Shown one piece after another: positions 1-12,400 of a stretch of DNA of 64,000 nucleotides. Numbering within the stretch: position 1 is the first letter of the stretch; each line of letters opens with the position of its first letter. Location of the stretch: assembly GCA_905178155.1 (NCBI GenBank), contig CAJINV010000007.1, positions 3,267,151-3,331,150 on the forward strand. Direction: 5' to 3'. The position numbers and the translations under genes were made by a program. This stretch comes from Amoebophrya sp. A120 (taxonomy: Eukaryota > Sar > Dinophyceae > Syndiniales > Amoebophryaceae). Below the pieces are notes generated by a model, which did no database searches, had not been told where the DNA came from, and saw only the letters and a program-made list of their open reading frames with translations.

Positions 1-316
1 GTCATAGTCATACGAGTCATGTCGTATACTTAGAAACACAACTATGATTCACCCGGAGAGACGCTGTGTTGTAGTGAAAATGGGGGACACACAGTGGATG
101 TCGAGCTGAATGAAGGGTCGCATAATTTCGGAGACAGTCTAGTTGTTGAAGACAGTCTCGCTCCAAACGGGCGAACGATTTAACATTCAGCACCCATCCG
201 AAAGCAAGTTGTGCAACCGATATACCCACCCCAAACAGAAACTTTACTGTACTGCTTTTCGTCCTTCTTTCGAATCCATCACAGTTTCCTCTCGCGCTCC
301 AGAAATAAACAACAAG
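1..316. other. 5' flank and leader of the WD40 gene
   Basis: No gene is seen in this stretch. The reading frame of the WD40 gene stays open upstream from about 143, but the first ATG in that frame with a coding-like continuation is at 317, in the context AACAAGATGG. The sequence before it is probably promoter and untranslated leader. Confidence 0.4.
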
Positions 317-2191
317 ATGGCGACTGAGGAGGCTCCCGTGAAGATCAGCCCCAAGTACGTGATTAAGCCGGCGAAAGACGTCGAGCCAGCCGAGGTGTTT
401 TGCTGCAAATTTTCCCCGGACGACCAGAACCTGGCGGTGTCCTACGCCGATGGCACCATCCGGGTTTTCAACGCGGAAACGGGCAGTGAGGAATTCACGC
501 TGAACAACCGGAAAGAGGAAGAATTCGCGAGCGAAGACGGCGGCGAGGGGGAGGATGACGCGCTTATACGGGCGTACTTTCTAAAATTGCATCATTGTTG
601 CTCCTCGTCGACCTGTGTACCGTCGCATTGCTGTGTGCACGAAAAAATGAATGTCATGAGGAAAAAGTATAAGCATGAACATGATCTCCATAGTATGGGA
701 CAAAGTCTACTATTTCTCAAAAATCACTATCAGGATGAAGCCCCCATGCTTCCCAACCACCCAAGTGCGATGGCGGCCATCCGGGTCGGAAAGTCGAACG
801 AAAAATGTGTTGATCTCGGTGAACGCAGAAAACGACGGCGAAGTGCAGCACTGGCACATAAAGAGCGGAAAGTGCCTGCACACAATCGAAGAGAAGGGTA
901 GAAAAACTTTCAAAATACTTGTTTCGCACAGTACGAATATAGAAAATCTCGATCAACAGGATCTTTTCGAATAGCATATCTGCATGATGCTACGTTTTCA
1001 AATAAAGAAAGATCCGTATCATGATCGCAAACGACTGTCCACACCAGATAACCAAATCTTCTGCCTGGACTACTATCACACGGGCGCGCTTTTCGCCACC
1101 GCTGGAAGGGACTACAAGGTTCGCGTGTACGACGAGGCCACGAAGCGGCTAACGACCACGCTGGAGGGCGGAGATTTCCAGAAAACCGCCGGACACTCAA
1201 ATCGAGTCTTCAGTGTAAAGTTCCATCCGTCAAACCCAAATCTCATCGTGTCAGCGGGATGGGACAACACGGTATGCAAACAGTTTGGGGCTTGATTTGC
1301 ACCACGCTTGACCCATGGATGCATGGAGATCCATCTTGTACTTGCGTGATGAGTTATCAGATTCGAATTTGCATCAGTTGGCGTTTCAGTTCAAGATCTC
1401 CACACAACTAAAATAAAGGTCCAAGTCTGGGACACGCGGAAAGGGCAAAGTATTCGGAGTATCTACGGGGCCTACATTTGCGGGGACGCTGTGGATTTGA
1501 ATCACGACGGGTCGGAAATTTTGACGGCTTCCTACAGAACAACGGTACAGAGAAGTTTTTTCGTTCTAGTCTTTCGGTTTTCTTTGCAGGTCGAAGAACA
1601 CACGACATCATAGTGCAGTGGTTTACAGTGACCATGGAAAACAAGAAAGACCAGTAAAAGTCTACTGTATCTAGCATCTGTAGCGCACATCACCTGTACT
1701 GCATCTGCTTTGCTGCATCACGGAACAAAGTTTACTCCAACAACCTCAGGATACGCTTCAAGTGTGGGACTTCGGCACGGGTAGCTTGAAGCAGACCATT
1801 CCGTGGCGACCACCAGGCCATCTGAGTAGCGCCGAGTGCATGGCGTTCGCAGCGCAATACTCGCAGCCGGACTCAAGGTATCAGACCTCTAATATCTAAC
1901 GTTGTTTCTTGGGTGTACAGAATTTCTTATTGCATTTTATGGCATCTCTCTTGCCGAGCTTGCAACAGCTTCTGGCTTTGACATGTCTCACCGAACGACA
2001 GGTACATCGTCGCGGGTGGGTCGCAAAACAACGAGGCAAAGGTGTTTGACGCCAAGACCTACAACTGCTTGGGCGTCGTGTCGACACCTAAGCCGGTGTT
2101 CACTGTGGATTTCAACTCCAAGTGCAACGCGTTCGTGATCGGATCCGCAGACGGCTGCGTGCGCGTGCTCAACATGCCCAAGTTTCACTGA
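317..2191 (+). CDS. WD40-repeat beta-propeller protein, six exons
   Basis: Exons 317-573, 734-897, 1048-1271, 1419-1544, 1750-1877 and 2002-2191 join in frame through five GT-AG introns of 124-205 bp, giving 362 residues. At least six WD40 blades are visible. Typical blade ends are GTIRVFNAETG, GEVQHWHIKSG, YKVRVYDEATK, NTVQVWDTRKG, TLQVWDFGTG and GCVRVLNMPK. The phrase IYGAYICGDAVDLNHDG before blade five suggests a specific WD40 subfamily, but I cannot name it. WD40 propellers act as protein-interaction platforms, so partners are unknown. The start at 317 is chosen because the first blade follows directly (AEVFCCKFSPDDQNLAVSYADG). Two of the five acceptors are followed by GT, and the last intron has AGGT at both ends. 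The gene is complete, ending in TGA, and lies 0.9 kb upstream of the next gene on the same strand. Confidence 0.85.
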
Positions 2192-3125
2192 GCAAGTTCT
2201 TGCTGAGAATAAGCATAATTTCTCTCATGATCTCGCAGTTCTTCGCTGATACTGTAAGTACTTACCTCCTTGCACCCGTGTAAGAAAGAGAAAGAATCAA
2301 AAGCTCTATTGTTCCCGGCGACAGTGACCGGAACCTGACGATGAAAATAGCGACTCTTTAGAATTGCTACCTTCGAGAATGAAACCCACTTGTACTTGGA
2401 GTACGACGAGAAAAGTTATCTTACTAGTAGAATGTTGATCTTGATGCATCAACTTGAACGTTTTTGCGCAGGTTTTTCTTGAAAAAACGAGTACCAAGGT
2501 GGCACACGAGAAACCTTGACAACGCGAGCAAAGATTCTGAATAGAAACAGAATATGCGGAGTTGCTCCCGAAAAGCTTCAGAATACATCATGGCTACCAT
2601 CGATAGGAACAAAACTGATCTGGTTTCCTCCGTGAAAAATCAATCCCACACATCAAAGCTGTCGCTTTTGTTCGGGAGTACGTTCGAGTATTGCATTTCG
2701 GCTCACGCCCTTGTGCCTACTCATTTTCGCTTGCGTCGTTGTGTTTTTCGGTTGGCTAAATCGCTCGTCTGATAGAAGAAATCGCTTCTGGCGAGCCAGT
2801 AGTTTGCGAGGGACAGGAACTGGTACTACTTCGCAGGAAATCGAAAAGTTTCAATTTGTCTTTATTCTTATTGTCATCTTCTTCCTTTTCCTTATCGAGA
2901 GCAATGTTGATCGATGTTTAAATTCGTAAAGTATACTTAATCTCTATTTCGCTGCATTTCGTTGTCATCTTCTATTTCGACACTGAGAATCAATCTTTTC
3001 GTGTCGTTTTTCGATGATTTCCCACTTCATATCAACGTATCGTCTTCGGAACAGCAGTGGTAGCGGGAAAATCTTTGGCGCGTGATAGATGCCGCAGCTG
3101 GGAGGCACTTGCTCCGAAAAATAGA
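2192..3125. other. intergenic region
   Basis: No supported gene is found. Short open frames occur on both strands, including a minus-strand frame of 101 codons at 3027-3332. None has a recognisable domain or consistent splice partners, and that minus frame overlaps the likely first exon of the next gene. Confidence 0.4.
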
Positions 3126-6100
3126 ATGAAGGGTGTCGATCCAGGAGGTGAGGAACGGATAGTGATAACAGCCGCACAACAGGTTGCCACGTCCAGCCCC
3201 AGAATGATCCGCCCGCGGTGACGTCGTGAAAGGTTGATTCACCTTAGGAGCGTTGTATACAAAGCAAAACAGCAAAAGCTGGTAAAGGACCTGACGCATT
3301 GCTACGACGAACGTAGAAGAGGCCTCCAGCACCAGTGCGGCTAGTGCTGGAGCACAAGTACTGCTCTAATATCCTCCTGCAAATTTTTCCACGAGACTGC
3401 AACGCTATGCGTGGCGAACTTGCCCGTCGGCTGCTATCCCTGGAGCAGATTCTCCGGAGGTCTTTGGTCGTCGATGACAGCAATGCCTACGGCCACCCCC
3501 AGGTCAACGCGGAGGTGTCGACGGCATTGCAGCTCCGCGGTGTTTTGAAGCTACTACTCGCAAAGGTTCCACGGTACCATCACTGTACGAAAGAGGAGTT
3601 AGAGGAGCTCGCGGTCCGAGTGTCTCTGATAAGCGTGCCGACGTTGTCATGTACTTTTTACAACGACCCAGGTTGATCTGCATTAGTTTTCGGCATCGTG
3701 AGCAGTATGAAAATGAATGCGTGTTGAACTAAATTTTTGAATGCCGTTGCGCCATGTTATCTCGTCATGGCGAAGCACCCATGAAGCATGAAGATCCAAG
3801 CAAAACCAACCATACCACAGGTTTGATCCGGAAGGACAACCGAATAGAGAACGACCACTACATCCTCCTTGCTGGAAAATGCATTGGTGTCGAAGCGGGT
3901 GTGGAAGTGCTGGTGGACCAAAGTCTAACGCGGCTGTTCTCCACGGTGCAGAAGCACGGCAAGCCGGGGTACCGCGTCATACGCCCCTTAGTAGACTCGG
4001 TCGTCTTCACCAATGAGGCCACCGGGCGGCCAACCGAAGACATCGTGGTGATGTCGGACGAAACCGCGATCTTTGCCCGCGTGTCCGCCGACCTGAAATA
4101 CCAAACGGCACTCCGAGCCTTGGCGCTGAAGAAGAAAAAGGTGCGGCTTCGGCAGGACAAATTGTTCGCGAAGGACGACGAAGGGGAAGACGAGCACGAG
4201 GACGGCAAGAAACTGTCGCACGGTCCCAGATACGAAGACGAAGACTGCGAGTATTGGGATTCATATGCTGGATTTCTGCAATCGGAATTCGAAGATGATC
4301 GGTTGATCTGCCTCCTATAGCCCACATTGAATAGTTTCTACAGAAGATGATTTTTCTCTGCGCTCAGGTGCAAGCAATATTATCAGTGTTTAAATTCATC
4401 AGCAGCACCACTACGAACCCCCACCATCTGAAAAATACCCCAGGTACCTGATCGAGCACATGTCCCCCGGCACCACTTCGCAACCCCTGTCCGTTTTCCT
4501 CTCGGAGCAGCGGAGTCCGAAACAGCAGGCGGAGTACGATCCGGACCTGGAAATCATCGGCACCGGATCGGACTCCGAGGAGGAGCACGAGTTTGTGTCC
4601 AAGGAGAAGTCCGCCGAATTCAAGCCTGTGGCCTCCGAGTCCCGGGTCCGGAACGTGATCAAGCACTACAAAAAATTGAAAAACCGATTGAGCATCGCCA
4701 GTAACGAGGTGGATCGCTCCTTAATCAACAACGGGCGGAAGTGCATGCTGAAGTCCGTGGTCGAAACCTTCCGGGACGGGGACCGTGAGTTCCAGAACCG
4801 AGACGTGGAAAATTTGTTCCCCGACCACGCCGACGAGGAGGTTTTCATGCGGGAATTTTTAGACTACGCAAACAACGACGTGATACCAAGGGAAGCCCAG
4901 TACCTGCAGCCCGCGCAAGCAACGCACCTCAAATTGAGGGAGTTCTGGAGAAGGTAAGTAGTCGGCGTTCGCTTTGACTGAATGATTTGATCTATCTGGG
5001 CCTCGATGCACATGCAATTGCGGCGCAGGCGTTTTGTATGATAGACTTTATTCTTCATTTGGACCGAGTTGTACACGTCGTGCAAGAGCATTCCTACTCG
5101 AATATAGCACGACTTTGCTCCAGGTACCTCGCACAAACGAATCCCGGCGCGTCGGATATGCTGCCTTCGACCAAATCGGAACCGTTGCTGAAGATCGAAG
5201 ACAGCTCCGTGCGGAAATCAGCGACGACAAAGAATCCTTCCGCCACGCACCACGGCGACTTCCACCACCAGTCCATGACGCCGGCCCACGGCATGATGAG
5301 TTCCTCCGCCGCGACGCCGCACGGCAGCCACAATGTCCGACACAGCGCGACGAGCACGCGTGGCGGGTTCGGGCACCGGCACACGCTCTCCATCCGGACG
5401 GAGAACATGAACGGTGGTGGGTCTAGTTCCGCAGGAGCCCACAATCTTCACAACGGCGGTGGTGGTTTCGGCCACACGCCGTCGGTCCGAAACGCCAGTC
5501 ACACCCATACACCCTCGGTCCGAAATTTCGGCGGGCACAACAACAGTTCTGCCGTTGGTCATCAACCGTCGACCATGCGTCACTCGACGTCCAGTCCGCC
5601 GAATAGCTTCGGCCACAATTTATCGCTCGGGGGCAATTTCGGGGGAGGTTCGTCGCCGAGCAAGTCCGTGACGCACCAGCGGAGCACGAAGAGGATAACG
5701 GAAAGCAGCTTCGAAGACACAACGGAGGTGTTCGAGAAGCCGGACCCGGAAAGGGCGAAGGAGTTCGGCAGAATGTTAGAAAAAGCAAACGACAACACGA
5801 AGAAGGCCTTCGAGAAGAAAAACCCGAGAATGGAAAAGTATTTTCGATAAAAATAGGCGCAAGAAAATGCAGTTCGTTATTTCATTTTTTTCGGCTTTTT
5901 TTTACTTTGAAGATCATCTTCCAGTTCCATCAAAGGAAATAGGCCATAGATATAGATCGAGATCTTCCAAAACCAAAGAGACGAAACAACTAACTTCCGC
6001 TTTATGATTTTTACAGTAGCAAGACGGACCTGTACCGGCAGCGCAACGGGCAGCTTTCCGTGGAGAAGTTTCTGGAGTCCGCGCACGAACAGTTTCGGAA

Positions 6101-7829
6101 TTTGGAAGACGCCCGGAAGTCCATGCTGACCGCGATGTTTACGATAAAGTACGCGGACAAAAACACCGAACTCCTCCGCCAGGGCCAGGACTGGCAGCAA
6201 GTGCTCGCGATTGTCGGGGGGACTGTGGATGTGTTTCTCGAATTCGACCAGCAACAGTCCGACCAGCGGCCATTCAATAACTACATCAAGGAACAAAGTC
6301 TCACCGTCTGCAAGCACAGCAGCAACGTGTTTGTCCGCGCGGGATCGGGCATCTGGTTCGGGATGGTGGTAGACGAAGACGAAGCGGGCGGAGGATCGAA
6401 TAAAAGGCAGTTCACGGCGACCGAAATTGCGATGATGACCCAAGAGCTGGAAAGTCCGAAGGATACCGGGAAAAGGAGAAGGAGAAACGTCAGGAAAACG
6501 GAGGACGAGGTATTTGCTTCTAGTAGGGAAACATAGTCGTGGAAGATCAAGGTTTCATTGCAACACGGGAGACCCAGAGGTGCAACACGGGCATGCTTGC
6601 TTCTGTATCATTGCGTGATGAAAGTTAGTACTTGAGTACCTTGGATTTGCATTGATGACGTGAACAAACCAAAAGCTAAATTAAAACTAAATCCCATAGG
6701 TCCAAGCCAAGCCGAAACCGCCGCCAATATGCCCGGTCACCGTAATAACGCGAGAGGAAACGGTGTACGTGACTTGCCCCCGCGAAGCCTTCTCCCTCTT
6801 TCTCCGCGGGGAGGGGTTTGACAAAGTTTTCCACATGGACAGGCTCAGCTGGATCCCGTCAACCTCCGTGATACAAGAAAATCACATGAACGACATGCAG
6901 TGGACCAGATTCAAGCACGATTCATTCAGGGTATGATCATACATGAACATGATAGAAAGATACATGGATGTGCCACCTGTGGTTCTAAAATTTACAATGT
7001 TAGCTGCTTCACGACGTCAGAAAATAAAAGTGAAATGGCTGCTGTGCATGACCGAGCTTTAATAATGCAACTAATTCGTCTACGTCTATTTATTAGGACA
7101 TTCTCGCCGAGGGTATTGATGTGCGGGCGAAGTCCTACTACCAGTCGTGCAAGCCGACCCTGATGCAGTGGTTCCGGTCCGACGGCCCGTCCGCAGCGTA
7201 CAAGCACGTCCCGGCCGCAGCCATGAGGATACAGCGCGCCAAGTCGGCGGGCAACGTGAAGAATCTGAAAACGCACGTAACGCAGTCGATGATTCCGTAC
7301 ACCAGTAGGTTCCTGAACAACCGCGTGCCACCCGGCGGCGGGCCGCTGATGAGGACCAGTTGGAGCGGACCCTACATGGAGTGGCTGTGGAGCACGGGGT
7401 ATACTGTTGTAGCGATGCACAAAGTAAAGTTAAAGTAAGTAGTACAACAGAAGCAGGAGCTGGCACGAGCGGCGAGCACGAGATACTTACTCTAAAGTCC
7501 GCTGGTGATCTGGTAACCAAAGCGTATTGGACAACTGAACTAGGTAAAGAGTTTGAAAATGTAGTGCTTGAATATTTTCCGAATAAAAATGCAGGTACAA
7601 CTTCGCCCACCGGCATGTGTCCAGCCTGAAAAAAGGAGACCACCAAGCGGCGTCGCTGACGCAGCTGCTTCCCACGACGACCAGGAGAAAGCAGGCGTCG
7701 AAGTCAAAAATCGCAAAAGGCTTTCACTGGGACGCGGAAAAGGAGGTCCGAGACATGTACGTCCCCGCAGATGACAATCCCTGCGCCCCCGGACACGTCG
7801 TCACACGGAACATGGGCTACAATGCGTAA
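3126..7829 (+). CDS. large protein of unknown function, nine exons
   Basis: I do not recognise this protein. Exons 3821-4301, 4444-4953, 5124-5837, 6017-6509, 6700-6930, 7097-7434 and 7595-7829 follow an exon ending at 3671, all joined in phase by GT-AG introns of 142-190 bp. The first ATG inside that exon is 3407 (1088 residues). A small upstream exon 3126-3147 (MKGVDPG) with donor GTGAGG joins acceptor 3329 in phase across a typical 182-bp intron, giving 1121 residues, so I prefer 3126. The middle (exon 5124-5837) is low-complexity and rich in His, Gly and Ser, with repeats such as HTPSVRN and GHQPSTMRHS. Exon 4444-4953 has an acidic patch (GTGSDSEEEHEF). The later exons, including FLEFDQQQSDQRPFNNYIKEQ, look folded. 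The stop is TAA at 7827. The N-terminal exon is the least certain part. Confidence 0.75.
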
Positions 7830-9490
7830 GGTGTAGCAGATCCGATTCTGGTGCTGTGGGGGCTGAGTTGAGAAACAACAACAGAAATGCACGCAGCGAC
7901 ACTAGATGAAGCAGTGCTGCATCTACTATGTAAAATGCATCATGATGAAGAAGTTGAAGTTTGAAAGTTTCAACTCTTCACTCTCCAAAACTGCAACGAA
8001 CTGCAGCAAGAACTTCGTCAAAACGTATATCGAAGAATATGCAGAAATAACATCCAGAAATATATACTTTTAACTTCGTTTAAACTCGAATTCAAGCAGA
8101 CAGAGGGCTCGCAGTCACAGGAGGTGTGATGAGCAGTCCGACGTTCGTATCCGAAAATTCTAATTTACGTTCTGAATCAAGCAAAAAACTGATTCTCATC
8201 AGTGGCCGAATTAATTATTGTGTTTTGACTCAAGAAGCTGGGTAGCGCTAGCGGCATGAAGATGAAGGCATGCTCATGCCCTCTAGTAAAGCTCAAGGTT
8301 GAAAAATTTGAACTCGAAGTCTGGTTTGTAGATTTCTTGTACGATTGTACCGAAATTTAGTTGGAAATAGTCAGATTAAGCCGAAGCTATTTTTAACCAA
8401 ATGTACCCCGGACAGGCATGAACTACAGCTTTACTTACCTTCACGACGGACGAGAGAGAAGCCAGCAGCTTCATGCACCGTATTCGTGAAGTCGAAGTGG
8501 AGTGTGGAAGATCTCTTCAGACTCGTGTTGCAAATCAACCAGCGAGGACGATACGGAAACTACATCGGACTTAATGTTTCACTTCATGTACAATGTGAGA
8601 AAGATGATCACAGCAAATAACTTGTACAATGTAAAGGATAAAAAAACATGCAGCCGTGCGGGTCCCGGCTCACGTGTTGGCCGCGTGAACAAAAGCGCAG
8701 AGCCTACTCTAAAAAAATTTGTGAGGGCTACGTCCTGAAAAGCATGGCATTAGAAATAGCATACCAGCTTGCGTTTCTGCGTCGTTTTTGCTTCCCTTCA
8801 TGCACCACATACTTTGGGAGAGGACCACACTCACATGTTCAGTTGATGAACCGCGTCCGCTTCATAAACCTCGTACTCGAAACCGTTCAGAAAATTCTTC
8901 CCTGCAGCAATTCGTAATTTTCCTTTTCGTCCGTGCATAATCGTTTCGGTTTGAAGGAACAGAACAGCATGTTGCTTTGTCGTGTCCCTCATCAACTCGT
9001 ACTTGAAGAAACTATCGTACGAAAGTAATCGCGTTCATCTTCATCGTGCTTCTTAAGTTTTCATTAAACGTAGTATGGGCGCAGAAGTAGACGAGAAAAA
9101 AATATACGACACAGCATACGAACCGAGGCTTTTTGCATTTTCTTCAGAGTTGCTAAACCCACCTACACCTAGTATCTTTTTATGCCGCGCGCTTTCTACC
9201 CCTGCAACAATATGTATCACAACTTACTAGTTTTTGCTCTCTTTTGCATATTTTTTTACGGATTTATTGCGAAGTACTGATATCGAGTCGTTATCACCTT
9301 CTTGCACCAAAAGACTTTTTACTAGTAGTCCGACAGTCGTTTACAACGAGTATTTTTTCATTTTGATTTTCCAAAACGAATCGTGAGCACAACAAGGTAT
9401 TGAACAAGCGAAATACTGTCTAATCCCCATAATAACCAACCCGATTTCCAATACTAACACATAACGTCTCCCACGAGTGTCGTTTTCATC
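7830..9490. other. intergenic region, 1.7 kb
   Basis: AT-rich sequence with no supported gene. Open frames at 8345-8620, 8502-8738 and 8648-8917 overlap one another, start weakly and show no domain. The last few hundred bases are presumably the promoter and leader of the next gene. Confidence 0.4.
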
Positions 9491-12400
9491 ATGACCACTT
9501 CCACCCCGGTGCCCTTTACGTTCCCCCGCCCCGCCTCGCTCGCACCAGGAGCAACTTTTGGCAAAATGCAAGAACTACCCCAGCACCAGCCTCCCATCGG
9601 CGTGGCCGCGTTGCGCGAACGGTTCGAGAACTTTAAGAACCAGAAGTTCTTTGTCCAGCCACGCCCTGCCAGCGTGTCCGGAGACGTTTCAAAGTACTAC
9701 AACCGGGATAGGAATCAAATTCAAAACGCGACCACGAGGAGCAGACCCAGTAGCATCACCAGGCAGTCGCAAAACCGGGACTTTTTCCTGCCGAGCAGCA
9801 AAAAAACCGGAAGTGTACTAGAGGAAGAAAGACAAAAAAATGCTGCATCCCCTTCAAGAAACTTGAACGAGAAGGCGAACACCAACGACGATCTGAACGA
9901 CCAGCACGGCACGGTTCTGGATAAAAGAGCTTCGCAGCACGCATGGTCCCCGGCGGTGGCGGCGCGCGAGCGGCCGACAACCAGGGGCAGACGAATGTCC
10001 CAGCACCATGATGAAATTAAACATAGCATCGTCGTGCACGACGCCCAAGATGAACAAGGTTTAGTATCGGCCCGCCCTCAGTCATTCCGGGAGTCCGCGC
10101 GGGATCAGATCCAGGGTCGCGACAGATCATCCTCTTCCTCCCTTTTTCACCACGCAGGCACGCCGCTCCCCGCGGTCAAATCAGCCGCTCTACGGAGCAG
10201 CACGGTCGATGCGGCGACTACAAATGTGCGGTTTATTTCTAGTACTGCATCGGAGCAGCATGATCAACAAACACGGGGACCACCACGACGAGGCATTCCG
10301 CCCGGCCACGAAGTACAACAGGTGCAGCGCGACGACACGCGTCGGACGATGCAGAGCAACGCCTCCTCTAGACAATTCTTCTCGGCGAAGAGCACGTCAA
10401 GTGCTCTAGGTTCTTTGTTGAATGAGGACAAAAAGAGCTACAAGGACACTAGAAGTACTTCATCTGCGATGATGAACAATAAGGGGGCGCTGATGATGGA
10501 TCTCAATTTGAACAATTTGAAGGTCATGGATCCGGATGCGTCGCCCTCGCCGTCCGGGTCGTCGAAGAACCCGCTAAGTAGTTCTTTTCGCGGCCGAACA
10601 AACGTCAGTACGGGCAGTTTGTTATTCCAGAGCACCCGAAGTTGTTCAAGCAGTACGAATAGACCGCGGTCCAGTTCCCGTCTTGGATCTCGGGACCCGA
10701 GGATGCTACTGCAACAGAACCGCACCTCGTACTCGGCTTCGCCTGTACGGGTGGTGAATCACAAAAACATAGCAGTGTTGAATGAGGAAGAGAAGAACCG
10801 GAAGAATCAGGTCAGCACCAGCATCGCAGGCTTCCTGGCAGTGGAGATGAATGGCACAACTACAATTTCTGCTGGTGGAAGAAGTGGAGGCCCTAGTACA
10901 TATGCCACGACCATTGGCCCAGGGAGGGTGCTATCGACATCAACCATGTTTGTCGGCGGCGGCGGAAGCATAAGCAACTGCAAAAATACTGCGAATTATA
11001 CCAGAGACTCTAATAGCGCTTTGTCGGTTTATTCCGTATCGCCCTCGATTTCGATGTCGCCCATTCCCGGGACTCGTCTACTGGTCACCAGCGCGGGGCT
11101 GGCTGCGAAGGCGCAGGCTGATCTCTTGCGGGAAAAAAGTGAAGCTGGGAGTGCGAAGATTGGGAGGCCGGCGGCCGAGGACTTAGATCCCTGGAAGATT
11201 TTCGACGAAGGGAGGGACGGGAAAATCTTGAACACTGTATCTGCATCGAAACAGTGGAAACTGAACGCTAGCAATATCAATATGATCCAGGAAGACCACG
11301 ACCGCAGCCCGGCTCCGAGTAAGGGAGAAAGCGTGGTGACGGCGAACGAGGCCGAGATGGACTGTGCCAAGAAACCGCCGATCGAACTCGAAGTCGAACC
11401 CGTCACGCCACCAGAAATCAAAGAAGAGAAAGATTTTGACGTGGGAGCTACTACCGTCCAGCCCGAACAACTGCAGGCGAAACTGCAGAGTGGGCACAAC
11501 ACCGCGACGGGGGACTTTTCGCACAGGAGTAGTCCCATCAAGGGAAATGATACTGACGCCAAGAACCAAGTTGTGCCCGCCTCTCGGTCCCGTTCCCGCG
11601 GCTCGGTGTTGAGTGAGAAAATACCGCCGCTGTCGCTCTCTCCGTCCCCGGCACCTCGAAATAACAAGGCGACCTTTCAGGACGAGCGCAGTTTGCAACT
11701 CAGTGTTACAACATCATCTTCACAACTTCTGCCGCATATAGTTGCTGGCCAGGAACAACATCACCTACAGCAGGTCCGTCGGCCGGCGTCCGCAAGCCCC
11801 GCGCCGCAGCCGCCGTCGCCGGCTCTGGCGCAGTTTTTGGAGGGGAGAAAGGTGAATGAGCATCATTTCACGCCGATAGAGGAGAAGATCAAGCAGGATC
11901 ACGACACAGACGTGGGCGTGGGGGCGGAGGTAGCGGACAGAATTATGTCGGGACTGGCCTTGCCGGTGGGGGCGAAGCCAGAAGATCCGGGATTGTTCAA
12001 CAACATCAACATGGTAATGCTTCCCACTTGTGTGAATAACAGCACTTTGGAACAAGCAGCTGCGACAACATCACAGCAACTCTTCCAAGACTACATGTAC
12101 CGCCCATTGCCTTACTAACTTGAAATTTGTCTGCAGCTAAAAAAATCAAAATTTTTGGTAGTGCAGTTCGTGTTCTTCTCTTCTCGCCCGGACTGCAGCC
12201 CGCTTGCGAGCGCTGCGGACTCCGTGCTGGGGAACTTGGCCGACGTGTTGCGCTCCATTCCTGCGTCATTTGCTCGAAGGTCCCGCACGAGCTTGATTTG
12301 CTACCTCCACACGGAAATGCGGCAACAGGTAGGGGCCTCCGACTGCCATTTTTCGGGTAAGTTTCGCACCTAAGATAACAACATGACGCGAGCCTCCGAG

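Noticed and set aside
3027-3332. Minus-strand frame of 101 codons
   Set aside because: Overlaps the probable first exon of the plus-strand gene and shows no recognisable feature.
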